A stretch of DNA of 64,000 nt from Eutrigla gurnardus (Eukaryota > Chordata > Actinopteri > Perciformes > Triglidae). The position numbers were made by a program, and so were the translations under genes. The notes below the pieces were generated by a model. That model had not been told where the DNA came from, made no database searches, and was given only the letters and a program-made list of their open reading frames with translations. The stretch spans positions 15,381,866-15,445,865 of the forward strand of contig OY741264.1 of the NCBI GenBank assembly GCA_963514095.1, written 5' to 3'. Positions 45,188 to 57,070 of this stretch are shown in pieces (the stretch's first letter is position 1; the number at the start of each line of letters is the position of its first letter).

Positions 45188-48100
45188 TATATGACAAAAC
45201 TATACTGTTCCCAAGAGAGGAAGTTCAGGTGTTGCAGCAGCACAAGAACAGTAATATGTACAGATAAATAAATAAAAAAATGTATGTCAAAGAAAAAAAG
45301 GAAAAATGTAAACTAACTAACTCAACTGCAATTCAAAGTGATTAGACACAAGTGGTAGTGATGTAGTTAGTAGCAGTAACGTTTCTTTCACGGTACATGT
45401 CCAGGGTTACACCACTTTCTATTTACTGAACCTCTTGACTCTCCTACCGCGGTGACACTACATCCATATTTCTATCTCTGGTATTTGTGGAACTCCAACT
45501 TCATTACTCTCCCAAATGCAAGTACTGTAAACACGAACCCATGTCATTAACAGTTTCCCCAATGTCACTGTTTTTGGGTAATGATACGTCATAACTTTAG
45601 GCAAGGAATTGAAACGTGACATAGAGAAACTGTATGTGGGATTTTAATTCTCATTATATCACATTCAGACTGTAAAAAGAAATCTTGGCATGACACCCCT
45701 TATAAATGTGTTTCAGTGCCACCAACTCTCTGAAAATGCTAATAATTTCACTGTATCTGTACAGCTGTAAGCACAGTTTTTTTTTGGTCACCAACGTACT
45801 TTGCAAATGTATGATTTTTGTTTGCATGGTTTAGGACATTGCACTTAATACAGATGATTGAAGGTATGTTGACATTTGTGGGTTTGTGAATTAACTGCTT
45901 GCCAGAAGCAGGTAATGCAAAGGATGCGCAGTGAACATTATGGGCGTACACATGTGTTTGTCTTTGCTTGTGTGTTTAGTTGTGTTGCCCAGCTGTACTT
46001 TTCTTTGTGTGAGTGTCCAGTATTCGCTGGTCTGTGTGCATGTTCAAGTTTAGTGCGCTGCTATCAGTTTCTTTGCCATTAGTGTTTGCTTGGATTAAAG
46101 TGTACATGTGTGTTTTGCTGCATGTGCTACATGTTTATGTGTGTGGGGGTCGCGGGGCACGCTGGTGTTGAAGGGTTTCTGTCCCAGGACGGCCATAATG
46201 GATGGACAGAGAGAGACTTCCCAGATGGCAGACAGAGGAGGGGATGACCTACACCGCAAGCAACAACGAGAGAAAAACAAGATGGATACACATGGGGGAG
46301 GTGTGTGTGTGTGTGTGTGTGCATTTAGGGTCTACCAGCTTAAGAAGCCACAAGTAAAATATTAAATATTATAAAAAAATCTCCTACAGCCTCAAATTAA
46401 GATGTCCATACTTAAACGTGCAATAAACTGTTGTATAGTCTAAGCGACTTTAAACTGCATTAGTGAGTTTCCTTTTAGTCAAATGCCCTGAGTCAATCAA
46501 AGTTCTCTCTGGTAAACAGTTACGCAGTTTGCATGTCTAAGGCTTTTATTGTGAAAGGAAAGAAATAAAGGAGTGGATCTGTTATGCACTGGCTTTGTCA
46601 AAGTTGAAAGCAGTAATAAAGTTTGATGTCTTGGTACTAGATACTACTAGCCTCCCTGTTGTCATACACCACAGAGTTTTGAATATGCCTTTATTTTGCG
46701 TGCGAAAGCTCTGAAAAATCAACCTCATTCCAAAGCGTATTAACCGCACAATATAGGCCTACATATAAATAAGATAAATCAAATGTGTAAAGGCCTGAAG
46801 TTAAATAAAAAAATGTGTCTTTCCCTCTCTGGGTTGGCCTTCCATCGGCACTAAGCCGACCCAAGTGCCCCTCCACTGTGACCTTGAACCCTGAGTGGCT
46901 GTTTATCAAACTCCTCATTGCATCCAATCTGACCTAAATCATCCCTGACACACTTTGCATGTTTTTGGTTTAAATCTATTTTATTACAAAAAACACTAAA
47001 ACATGCAGAGGAGAAAGAAGATAATTTTATTGAAAAAAAAACAGGGTCAAGTTTAAAACTGCCCTGGTGCTAATGGACTAGAAGGATTCTTTCTTTCTGA
47101 CAACTGCATTTATGCCAGAGAGACACAGGGGAACACACATGAATCAGTATGCATGTATACACACTCAAACGCACACCTTCTGTCAAACACACACACCATT
47201 TAAAGCGGTAAAGTGCAGTCTCATCGGAGTGGCAGGCAGACATCCTGAATAAAATGGAGTGGCATTAATATTAATAACAGTAAAGTGCCTTTATAATCAG
47301 ACAGTGGCCTGTCAGCCGGCCAAGTGGGGCTGCTAGCATGTCACACACACACAACCACACACACACACATGCAAGTAAGCGTCGCTGACTGAGAGACGTA
47401 TGCATATAACCACGCATATGGTGAAACATGGACACAAACACACACAGACACACACACAATGGGCCCTAATATATTCTACAGTAAACACTGTATTCTGCGT
47501 ACGGAGCTACTCACAAACAATGCAGAGCATCAGGGATCCGGTGGGTCACGGGGTTATTGGTGAATTAGGACACTTACACCGGTGGATTCTAAACAATTGG
47601 ATACATTTCTCGGGGAATATCATGTGATCTTTACTGATGTTGTAACTTGTTGGAGCTTTTTTACTTACGTACTAGGATTGCCTTTTACATTAGGCTAAGG
47701 CTATTACAAGAGGCTAAGTTTGGGAATCATGGGACTTTATTTTGGAAAAAGATGTGTACACTATCAATAGGGGGGGGGAATCCAAATTTCTTGATTATCT
47801 TATAGATTGACAGTGATGGCACAATTCAAAGGGGATAAAAAAAAATTGTTGTCTTTCACGATTGACTACCTTACAAATCTCTTAATTGAAATTCTCATTT
47901 CAGAGAAGTCAAATATTAATTTCCCCCCAAGAAGTCTACTTCTATTGAGACACACAAGAGTAGATAGTCGATTGTTTGGCTATAAGACTGATGTGAATGA
48001 GAATTAAATCTAATGTATTCTTTATTTTGGTCATAGACCTCTCGACGGGCCGCAACATATGAAAAATGACTATAGACAGAGATGAAGGGGGGATAGGGGG

Positions 48101-48220
48101 AAGGCACACAAAACATACAATAAGTATAGACAAGTTATGATTAAAATTAAAAAAGAACAGTGGGGAGAGTGTTGGTCAGCACTATTTTACCATAACCTCT
48201 TATAATCCAATTTTAAGATC
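45188..48220. other. No gene seen; two possible conserved stretches
   Basis: A TG run lies at 46303-46321 and CA-rich patches at 47160-47200 and 47341-47370. Stretches 47205-47330 (with GCATTAATATTAATAACAG) and 47460-47640 are unique and balanced in composition. The frames here have no recognisable domains. Confidence 0.35.
47205..47640. promoter_or_regulatory. Candidate conserved noncoding element
   Basis: Two unique blocks surround a CA-rich spacer. The first holds ATTAATATTAATAA (47264-47277) and TTATAATCAGAC. The second contains CGGGGTTATTGGTGAATTAG. No exon structure is seen. Inference only. Confidence 0.22.
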
Positions 48221-48701
48221 CAGGGGTGCCAACTTTTCAAAAAACCTTGGAGTGAGATTTGGTGGGGCTAACCAAAATGTTGCTGCATACACTGCACTTT
48301 TTTGTTTGGGCCATTCAGCATCATTACTATACAGCAAAAAGACACAACATGGCAGCATTTTGTTCATGTTTACTTTGGGATTCTGTATAAAAAATAAAGT
48401 AATCAAATACAAAACAGATATGCAACATGTTGCAAGAAAAAAAAAAAAAAAAAAAACAAAAGCTAGGAAATGTTATTTTCCAATTTAAAAGAGTTTTGTT
48501 TCTCGCTTCTCTTCCCAGCTCAAAGTCTTTAAGAGCTGTGTGCTCTTGATGATTTCTCTCTCGTTCTGACCATAGACAGTAGGTTCCGACCAAAGAGTAG
48601 GCTATACGGCACGAGATCCGAGCTCCACCCACTCGCTGGCTCTGAAAGCTTAACTAATCCATCACGGGTGGCGTTTGTCAAGATAAGCAGGTAGATAACT
48701 A
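48221..48701. other. Possible hAT-like end, then unrecognised sequence
   Basis: CAGGGGTGCCAACTTTTC (48221-48238) looks like a hAT terminus, but I could not find its partner. A 20 bp poly-A lies at 48437-48456. No gene is seen. Confidence 0.3.
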
Positions 48702-49000
48702 GGGCCCTATGATTCTGTTTTTATTTTTTCCCAAGGTCCGTGTTTTCCGTTTCATTTTTTTTTTATTCTGTGTTTTTAATTTAAGAGCATTCTTTCCATC
48801 AAATGTCTAATCATGTGGTTGATGACTAAAAATGAAGTAAATTAATAAGAAAGAAGAAATGTATTGAAGAAACACTGTAGTAGTTATGATTCTAATTCCT
48901 TGTCATTCAGAGACAAATGTGCATAACATATGTAAGTGTATGTGCAATCATTTATGGAGGAGTCACAATCTATCACCCACTTTTTTAAGTGAAAAAAGCT
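48702..49000 (+). repeat. DNA-transposon-like repeat starting GGGCCCTATGATTCTG
   Basis: GGGCCCTATGATTCTGTTTT, then CCAAGGTCCGTGTTTTCCGT and ATTCTGTGTTTTTAATTTAA, is the start of an abundant fish element. It shares the GGGCCCTA start with the pair at 2381 and 30425 but not their interior. The right border is not determined. Confidence 0.5.
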
Positions 49001-50084
49001 TAGAAAAACACTATTCTCATGAAAGAAGAAGTGAAAGTTCATCAACCTGAAAACTGAATATACATTGCCAGAATTAATGTTGCACCAGGCTAACAAAACA
49101 TGTCAGTGTTTGCACAGAAAGTGCAAAAGCCTCTGAAAACTATTTTTTGACCATGGCTTAATGCTTATGTTGTATTTTTTCTTATGCATATTGTAGCATT
49201 AGTTCCAGGTATGAGAAGAAAGTGGGAGAGGTGGTTTCAAATAACACATTAGGCAGGTTCTTGTGTACTAGCTTGTGAGAGGCATGTAGGTCAATGGTAG
49301 CTCGTTCAGTAGCCATGTAGCTTTGTGTCTTCAGGGTTAGAATGGTTTCAATACATTTGGTTTGTATTTGTAAAGAAATGTTCAAGATAGTTGAGCGACT
49401 TTGGAGCTAAAGTGGAAATGTTAAAGTGTAAGACACATTTTTAATTAGGATTAGCAGTTCATCAACCCAGAATGACCCAGAAGAATTCATTGTAAATTAA
49501 AACACGGTCAAACTGTTAAATCGACAAATAAAACCACCAGACAAAATGTAATGTCTGCTTTTCCTGTAGACGTGCTCATACAGGAAAAGGGAATGGGACA
49601 ATATTACTCTGTCAAAATGTATCAAATAAAATTAATCTGGTAGGGGTCATGAAACAGCTCTAATGTGAAATGTGGCCACGGTGGGCTGACTCACACACAC
49701 GTGCATTCCTACTTTTCTTGAAATCCGTGAGCTGATATGCCTGAATCATAGAATACTCAGTATGCACACATCTCCCAGAGTAGGGAGCGGGCCTGGCTCA
49801 GAGGTTGTAAATACAATGCTGGCTGATGTTTCCAAAGAAGCTCCAAAGGGAGACAGAGAGCTCCAGAGCTGGTTGTGTCCATAAAACAGTGAAATACTGT
49901 GAGAGGTGATGGCAGCAGCTATGAGACGGGACGCTCTGAGCATTTCCAGATGGACCTCTCCACCACTGGGCTGGAACACCCACCACACTGTGGAAAGCTG
50001 GAGAACACAAGGCTTTTCAGGTTTTCTGGACCTTCCTAACCTTAGAGGTTGAATCATGTTTAGCTTCAAGGCTCTGGGGGCTCT
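49001..50084. other. No gene seen; unique sequence
   Basis: Balanced unique sequence at 49740-50060 gives two overlapping minus frames, neither of which I recognise. No splice-flanked exon or repeat was found. Confidence 0.35.
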
Positions 50085-50489
50085 GTGATGTATGTCTCTT
50101 GGTCAGTGAGTCCACCACCATGGGATGCATTGCTATGAAATTTGACTCATCATTTGTGGTCCACAGAGGATGAATCCTACTGACTTTGGTGAACCTTTTC
50201 CTCTAGCACCACCATAAGGTTGACAATTGTGGGTAGAGAGAGAGAGACAGAGAGAGAGAAATATGAATAACCATTGAATGATTGCCATGACAGATATTCT
50301 ATTCAGAGATTTATAACAGATATTCAGTGTCCCCAGAGGGTACATGTTTATTGACATGGCTTGACAGCCATTGGGTGGATTGCTGTTACATTTGGTTCAG
50401 ACATTCATGCTCCTCAGAGTAAGAGCTTTGATCTCCCGAATTTTTATCTAGCGTCATCATCTGGTCATTCATACTTCATGACCAAACAC
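50085..50489 (+). repeat. Dispersed repeat R3, left part
   Basis: ATTGCTATGAAATTTGACTC, GATGAATCCTACTGACTTTG and ATCTAGCGTCATCATCTGGT are strings of a common teleost repeat. It repeats itself internally (GGATTGCTGTTACATTTGGT, ACATTCATGCTCCTCAGAGT). It is cut at 50489 by the palindromic MITE and resumes at 50672 with CTACTTAGTGCTTATTAG and GCATACTAACACGCTAAAC. Confidence 0.6.
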
Positions 50490-50671
50490 TAGTGATCTCC
50501 AAATGAAGCTTCGTGAAGCATTTTCTTTATTTTCTGAGCCCAATAGATGGCGCTCTCTGTTCAACAAAGGGTTGAAGGCCGATATATTTCCATTGCTTTC
50601 AACCATTTGTTGAACTATTGGGCTCAGAAAATAAAGAAAATGCTTCACGAAGCTTCATTTGGACATCACTA
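50490..50671. mobile_element. Palindromic MITE, inserted in repeat R3
   Basis: TAGTGATCTCCAAATGAAGC, then TTCGTGAAGCATTTTCTTTA and TTTTCTGAGCCCAATAG, is matched by its reverse complement ending ATTTGGACATCACTA, with one mismatch over about 57 bp. The centre holds a second inverted pair (GTTCAACAAAGGGTTGAA and TTTCAACCATTTGTTGAAC). The whole 182 bp can fold into one hairpin. No obvious duplication beyond TA was found. Confidence 0.85.
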
Positions 50672-50832
50672 CTACTTAGTGCTTATTAGAAAATGTTGGC
50701 ATACTAACACGCTAAACCCCCACCGTGAACAAGGGATACCAGCCAAACATCAACTTGCCAGTATTCAGTGTCGTGTATGAGCTTGTTCGTCGAGCGCTCT
50801 GATTTTTAGTGAACTCAATAAATCTGTTTGCA
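50672..50832 (+). repeat. Dispersed repeat R3, right part
   Basis: GTTGGCATACTAACACGCTA and ACAAGGGATACCAGCCAAAC follow as expected in the family after the interrupted part. The end near 50780 is approximate. Confidence 0.5.
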
Positions 50833-51376
50833 AATATTGAATGTGAACGACATTGCTGTTAACTCTCAAGACAGTAAACAACTTAGTGGAAAGGAGTGGA
50901 GATGTCAGCCACAGTCTAGTCCAGGCCTATTCATATGGCGGCCCGCGGGCCACATCTGGTCTAGAAGCACCTTCCGAATGGTCCAGCCCGTGGTTCTGCA
51001 AAAAGCTCATAGAAAAGTAAAAAAACATTTTTCAAGCCTTTCCTACAGAAATTCCTACAGTAGTATAGACGATGAATGCAACACAGCGTAAACTAGCAGC
51101 ATTCAATATTGAATGTGAACGACATTGCTGTTAACTCTGAAGACAGTAAACAACTTAGTGGAAAGGAGTGGAGATGTCAGCCCCAGTCTAGTCCAGGCCT
51201 ATTCATATGGCGGCCCGCGGGCCACATCCGGTCTAGAAGCACCTTCCGAATGGTCCAGCCCGTGGTTCTGCAAAAAGCTCATAGAAAAGTAAAAAAACAT
51301 TTTTCAAGCCTTTCCTACAGAAATTCCTACAGTAGTATAGACCATGAATGCAACACTCAGCGTAAACTAGCAGCAT
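50833..51376. repeat. 272 bp tandem duplication covering the hAT left end and its flank
   Basis: Unit 1 (50833-51104) and unit 2 (51105-51376) both start AATATTGAATGTGAACGAC and both contain the target site GTCTAGTC and the hAT start CAGGCCTATTCATATGGCGG. They differ at only a handful of positions (for example TCAAGAC/TGAAGAC and CATCTGG/CATCCGG). Because the unit includes target flank plus element, the duplication followed insertion. Confidence 0.9.
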
Positions 51377-51473
51377 CATTCAACCCACAATTCCAAGTGT
51401 TGTTGTTTCAAACGACCATGTTCTGTCAAGAAAGTGTTTGAAGCAAGGCGAGTCTAATCTAATCTAATTTAAC

Positions 51474-53920
51474 ATGTCTTTATCGAAGCAAAAACGCAAA
51501 GTCGACATTGAAAACTGTCGGTTTAACCCTGCCTGGATTGAAAAGTTCTTATTCATTTTGCTGCCCAATCCAAACCCAACCTATGTGTTTAATTTGCTAT
51601 GAATGTGTTGCGGTACTTAAGGCAGGAACACACCGGCCCAACCGTTGGACGTCTGAAGCGTTTGGAGAGGCTCGGACGAGGTCGGGAACACATATGTTTG
51701 GTGTGTACAGCTGCGTCGGAAGCTTTCGGAGCCGCGCGGACGTTGTCTGATCAGACTGAGCATGCGAAGTCTGAGGAGGTGGGCCGTTGGACGTCTGAGC
51801 CATTGGATACTCTGATTGGCGGTGTGCTAGCGAATCAGAGTATCCAATGGCGGTGTGTGGGCGGGGCGGAAGTGACGATGGTAAACTCCGTATTACTCGT
51901 TCCCTACTGAGACGACGTCTTCGTAAAATAATGAGCCCGAGAGCACACAACGCGAGTGTCACCCTAGCCAGAGTCATCTTTCCAGAAATGCCAAGTATTT
52001 AGTCCACAAAGGTCTTCTCGAGTCGAACGAATACTGAACCAAGACGTGTGTGCATTGTTTTTATCTGCACTCCGTTCCGTCATTTCCTGTTTTGGAGTAC
52101 TGGCACGAGACTAGCGCCACCCGCTGTTAAGGAGGCTTATTGCATCTCGCGCAAGCGCAGAACGTACACGCTGCTGTGGTGTCGGAAGCACGTCGAAGCG
52201 GTGTGTACAACGCAACTTTTCTACCGAACGGGTCAGACGAGAGGCAACAGAGTGGGCGGAGAATGGTCGGATAAGGCAGTTGGACGTCTGGGCGGTGTGT
52301 AGGGGCCTTTAAAGATTACAATGTGCAGAGACACCACATTGAAAAACATCCGACTTTCTGCTCAAACTTTCCCGAGGGATCTCAGGAGAGGGCTGCAAAG
52401 ATGCAAAGTTTGCTGGCATCTTACAACCGGAGCTGTGCTACTATGATGTGGACATGCACGGCCCAAGAGAGAGCTACTTCCCTTTGTGTGTCATGGATCT
52501 TGGCAAAAAAGAAAAGGCCATTTACAGATTCTGAAACTGAAAGACTGCATGCTGGCCGTCGTGAATGAGGTTATCAACGACGACAAAATAAAAACAAGCG
52601 TGACCTCTGCTGTTAATTACGTACCCCTGTCAGACACTTCACATATCCGCAGGGTTCAACTGCTTGCTACTTATGTGTTCGAAACGCTTTTGGAAGACCT
52701 GAGCTGATGAAAGCTGATGTCATGTCTATAGCAGTAGATGAGTCCACAGATAAGACAGATACCGCACAACTGTGCACATATGTCCGTTTTTTTTTTACGA
52801 CAAATGCTTCAGAGAGGAACTGCTCAGCTTATTGCCGTTAAAAGGACACACAACAAGCGAGGTACGCTTTGATAATATATCAGCTGTTTTTTAAGACAAT
52901 GGCCTTGATATGGTACGTGTGTGTATGCTTGTAACAGATGGGGCTCCATCTATGTTGGGAAAAGTGAATGGTTTGGCTGCACGTTGGTCTGCTGGTGCAC
53001 CTCAGATGACATCCTTACACTGCATTGTGCATCAGACGGTATTGTGCGCAAAACTAAACGGGTAGCTCAAGACAACAATGGACAACGTGATGGCGTCAAT
53101 TTTATCCTCTCCACATCAAACCTCCAACACTGCTTATTCTGCATGCTGCTGTCGACGACATCAGGCGGCTTTCCAAAGGCAAAGCGCTCGAGTGTTTCTG
53201 TGATCTCAGAGAGGAAATCACAGCCTTCCTCCGCAGCAGCAAGCACAAAAAGGCAGAAACACACTTGAACCGCATGCTGGTTGACAACTTCATTGATGAA
53301 GTCTGCTTTCTGAGTGACATAGTCAAACACCTGAATGACCTGAATGTGGGACTACAAGGCAGAGACAAAACTGCCATTGAACTCGTCAAACAGATGCGTG
53401 CATTCCAAGTCAAACTGGACCTTTTTTGTCACTGACTTGAGCACAGGCCGAATGTTTCCAACGCTCTGCAAATGCATCTCGTCCCCGGCTGTGATGACGG
53501 ATTTTGTTGTGAGGTTAAAAGAGAACTTTGCTGGTAGATTGGACTTGCTTTGCCAACAGAGGTGATGAATTTTCCCAGAGACCCGTTTACTGTCGCAATA
53601 GAAGGGTCCTTATCCGCCAAAGCACAGGAACTGGCCGTTCCCATTGACGAGGGGAAATTAATTCTTGAACTTGTGAACATGCAGTCATCCTTAACCAAGG
53701 CACAGGAGCTGCACACTAACGGGCCTACCAGGTTTTGGACTGATGTCAACCCACAACAGTTCCCTAATGTCAAGAGAGTAGCAGCCTGGTGCTAAGCATG
53801 TTTGTCTCAACATACACATGTGAATCAAGCTTCTCGCACATGAACTCAATTAAAAGCAGCTGTCGTTGCTCACTGTCTGACAAAACCCTTCACGAATGCC
53901 TTCGGATTGACATCTTATGA
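51474..53920 (+). pseudogene. Degenerate hAT transposase (GTF2IRD2/Charlie8-like clade)
   Basis: It starts at ATG 51474 (MSLSKQKRKVD). A BED-type zinc finger follows: Cys codons at 51586-51588 and 51595-51597, His codons at 52332-52334 and 52347-52349, with a 689 bp MITE inserted between them. Next come a helical region with WILAKKKRPFTD and LSDTSHIRRVQLLA, an AVDESTDKTD motif with the first catalytic-type Asp (52737-52739), a TDGAPSMLGKVNG motif (Asp 52936-52938), and the C-terminal dimerisation region STYTCESSFSHMNSIK ending at TGA 53918-53920. At least four frameshifts or small deletions break it. It would have bound and cut transposon ends; it is now dead. In mammals a related hAT transposase was domesticated into the C-terminus of GTF2IRD2. 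Confidence 0.85.
51620..52308. mobile_element. Harbinger-like MITE with TTA target duplication, nested in the hAT transposase
   Basis: A 689 bp GC-rich element begins AGGCAGGAACACACCGGCCC and ends GGTGTGTAGGGGCCT, inverted relative to each other (AGGC-x(4)-ACACACCG core). TTA flanks it at 51617-51619 and 52309-52311. A TTGGACGTCTG motif recurs near both ends. Removing the element and one TTA joins the frame ..VAVL with ..KDYNVQ exactly. A TTA duplication is the signature of PIF/Harbinger elements. No transposase is encoded. Confidence 0.85.
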
Positions 53921-54550
53921 GCCCAAAATCACTGCTCTCATTCAGAACAAAATATGTCACTTCTCCCACTGAGAACTCAGCAGGGTAACTGTTGCATACA
54001 TAGCAACATAATGATGTGTAACTAAGTGAGTAACAAAGTATTCATGTGAGTTAGGCTACTTAGTTATTTCTTGTTGTGGGTTTGTTTACAAATAGCTTTA
54101 ATATGCCTAGTTCTGTTTTATTCATGCACTTTGGCATTGTGATCCCAGGGGAATATGCTTGTTTCAATATGTGACCCAAATATTTATTTTATTTAAAAAA
54201 AGGAAACCTCCTATTGATGTGCACTATTTTGTTTTCAATGTACCTTGTGTTTTGCTTATGAGTCAGATATGACAAATATTTATTTAATTTTATCTCAAAA
54301 AGGAAACTGGCTAAGGGCCAGGCCTAATTTTGTGCACTATTTTGTTTTCAGAGTTTTGCCTATAGGTCACATTTAACCAAATATTTTAATTTTTATTAGT
54401 TTGTGATGTACTTTGTGTTTTTCAATAAATGAATTTGTGTTGGTCCAAAATGTGTCATTACTTGCTGCTGAAAATGTCTGGCCCAGCTAAATTTCTTGTT
54501 TTGAAAATTTGGCCCAACTGAATTTGTAATTGATTAGCCCTGGTCTAGTC

Positions 54551-54940
54551 CATCTGCACCTCCAGAGTCTCAAATGTCAACCTGACGAGCGGGCAGACTC
54601 GTTATGTGATCAAACTTGCATTCGTTACAGAAACGCGGAAACGCATTTTTGCTCCCTTGTGAGAATGTGGTGAAGTTCGCCAGTTGATGCCAGTGCTGTA
54701 AGTGTCCTACTTTAAATAACAGGCTGAGACAAAGGAAGGGGGTCAGGGAGATGATGAGACTGTAGCGGACAGAGGGAGGGCGCGAGAAAGAGGACGTAAG
54801 AAAGAAAGAGAGCATTTATGGCCGTGTTGCTGATAGAATGTCAGCTCCAATATGGTGCCAGGAAGGCAAGGCACTCTTGTCACTCTGCAGACACACTTAG
54901 ACACTTGTGCACATGCAGATTCACTCACACACACACACAC

Positions 54941-54983
<43 letters not shown>

Positions 54984-56362
54984 GTCTTAGAAAGCAGGTG
55001 CACATCATCTGTGACGTGTTCCTGCTAAATGTCTCTTCAGTAGGCTGTTAATATTCTATCAGCCTGTCTTTCATTGGCCAGAGAAAACCACAATGAGCCA
55101 TGAAGATCATTCTATATTCATGTGACAACATTAGCCCCTTCCATAGGAAAACTCAAATATTTATCAGAATTGGAGAGAGAGAACAAAAACACTGAATATA
55201 ATCACTAGCAATGTAAAAAGAAAACAAAAGAAAAGAAACCATTAAAAGAGGGTTTCTAATAATAGCACCCAGATTAGGTATGGTGGTAGCATTCTGGTTG
55301 GCTGGTTTTTATTGCTTGTTATTAGATCCTGGCAAAACAATTATTAATCTTTTTTATTTATTTTTTTGCCTTGCTTTTGCTGGTAACACAAAAGAATTAA
55401 AACAGTGCCCTTGGGCTGCACAGTCCTACTGTAGTGATTAAAAACAGGAAATTGTGATGCATAAACTATTAGACAAAGCCATAATCAGATTCATTAAGTT
55501 CCTTCATTTCTAAGGCTTTTCTTAAAGAGACACCGCCTTTACAATAGAGGTGTATCCATCCAGGAGTGTGCAACAACAACAATGAGCAAGTACATTTTGA
55601 TTATGTGATTTCTATCAATACTGATTACGTAGCATAGAAGTAGTGCACTGTCTGTCCTGATGACTTGAGTGTCATTAAGGTACACTACTGGTTATTTATG
55701 CATTTAAATGTCTTAATGATCAGAATTTTAGGAGGTTGAGCTATCATCTGTTGATTTTTTTGTATGATTATAGCAGCTTTCAATGACTGAATGGTTGTTT
55801 TGTTGGTTTGAAGAAAAAAAAGAGAAAATTGGACTGTTACTGCATTGTGACACATGATTCTCACTGAAATGTTTCTCATGTAAATTTAAAATGTAAATAA
55901 ATGCAAAAATGCTATAGTCAGACCTGTTTCTTATTTCACGTGATTTGCAGTTTCCATAAACTTGAGCTGTGGAAACGATACTTTCACATGTGATAAAACA
56001 CATATTTTTAGTTTTACACACATGCAAGCTTTCATCGTTCCAAATTAAATTTTACAATTGAACTGTAACATCTAACAGACGGTTGAGAATGACAGAAAGA
56101 AGGAAACACTTGAATACCAGATGAAAAATTACAACTAGAAATGACCACAATCAATTCTGAAACACTGCACAAAATTAATTAGGTTTCTGCATGTGTGTGT
56201 GTGTGCGTGTGTGTGTGTGCATGCATGTGTGTGTAAGTGTGCATCATTTGTCACTACTGTTGAGAAGGCAGGAAGGGAGGGGGAGGGGGGGTTGAGCCCT
56301 CTCTCTCATCCCTCTTCAGCCCAAATGATTAACTACAAATTACTGATCTCACAATACAACAG

Positions 56363-56401
<39 letters not shown>

Positions 56402-56965
56402 AAAACCATACATCAATATCAATAACAGTGGCAACCAATGACAAGTTCCTCACAAGCCTACATATATTAGTCACATTCACAGATGCAGAAAGCTACAGAA
56501 ACACATGCATGGAGACTAAAGGCCAGGACGCAGCGCCACTTGTAACAGGAAACTTCTGACTAAAATGAGTTTCATTTCCACACAGCAGTCCCGATAATTG
56601 GGTTCGGGACTGCTGAGACAGAGTAAATCCATGTGAATGTAGCGTACAAACAACGCCGTGGCAAACTCTCAGTTCTGACCTTTAAGGAAACGAAAGGCAG
56701 AGAGTCAAAAGAAGCAGAGGGGCGTCATATTAGCCGCGTCAACTTTTATACTCGTGTACCGCCAGAGTTCAAACCTCTCCACTGAAGACTCACGGTTTGA
56801 GTTGTGAGACGGTTAATCGGTGGAGTTCTCTGTTCAAATACTGTGAGGAGTTTCTGAACACTAACTGCACACAGAAGTGTTTAGCTGTTTAGTTTGTTTC
56901 TCATGCAGCCAAAGAAGAGCACACATGGTGACAAGCTGGCTGTTCAGCTGATGGTTGATGACTTT
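54551..56965. other. No gene seen; microsatellites
   Basis: (CA)n lies at 54925-54981, and TG-rich runs at 56191-56234 and 56366-56398. The minus frames at 55685-56027 are A+T-driven and carry no domain. Unique sequence at 55400-55600 may be conserved but has no exon features. Confidence 0.4.
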
Positions 56966-57070
56966 AATGCAATCAGACTTTTTTTTGCAACCAAAAGAGT
57001 CGACCCCTGCTGGCCAGTAGAGAGAATGCAAATTTGAGGCACTTCAGCTTCACTCTTCAGAACCGGAGGT
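56966..57070 (+). repeat. Dispersed teleost repeat (family R2), 3' fragment
   Basis: ATGCAATCAGACTTTTTTTT, then GAGTCGACCCCTGCTGGCCA and GCACTTCAGCTTCACTC, match the 3' block of 1685-2150. It is followed by AACCGGAGGTTGCCGCC, which extends the family past the end of that copy. Confidence 0.65.

Larger units (their letters stand above)
51194..54542 (+). mobile_element. hAT transposon with 8 bp target duplication GTCTAGTC
   Basis: The left end reads CAGGCCTATTCATATGGCGG and the right end, in reverse complement, CAGGGCTAATCAATTACAAA; both then reach a GGCCC block. GTCTAGTC lies at 51186-51193 (and in the duplicate at 50914-50921) and at 54543-54550. The interior carries a decayed transposase of the Charlie/GTF2IRD2-like group and a nested MITE. 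About 3.35 kb including the nested insertion, or about 2.66 kb without it. Confidence 0.85.

Noticed and set aside
47460..47473. GGGCCCTAATATAT as another GGGCCC element terminus
   Set aside because: No matching inverted end or flank duplication within several kb; likely coincidence.
53067..53773. Minus-strand frames of 87-114 codons
   Set aside because: Antisense shadows of the decayed hAT transposase on the plus strand.
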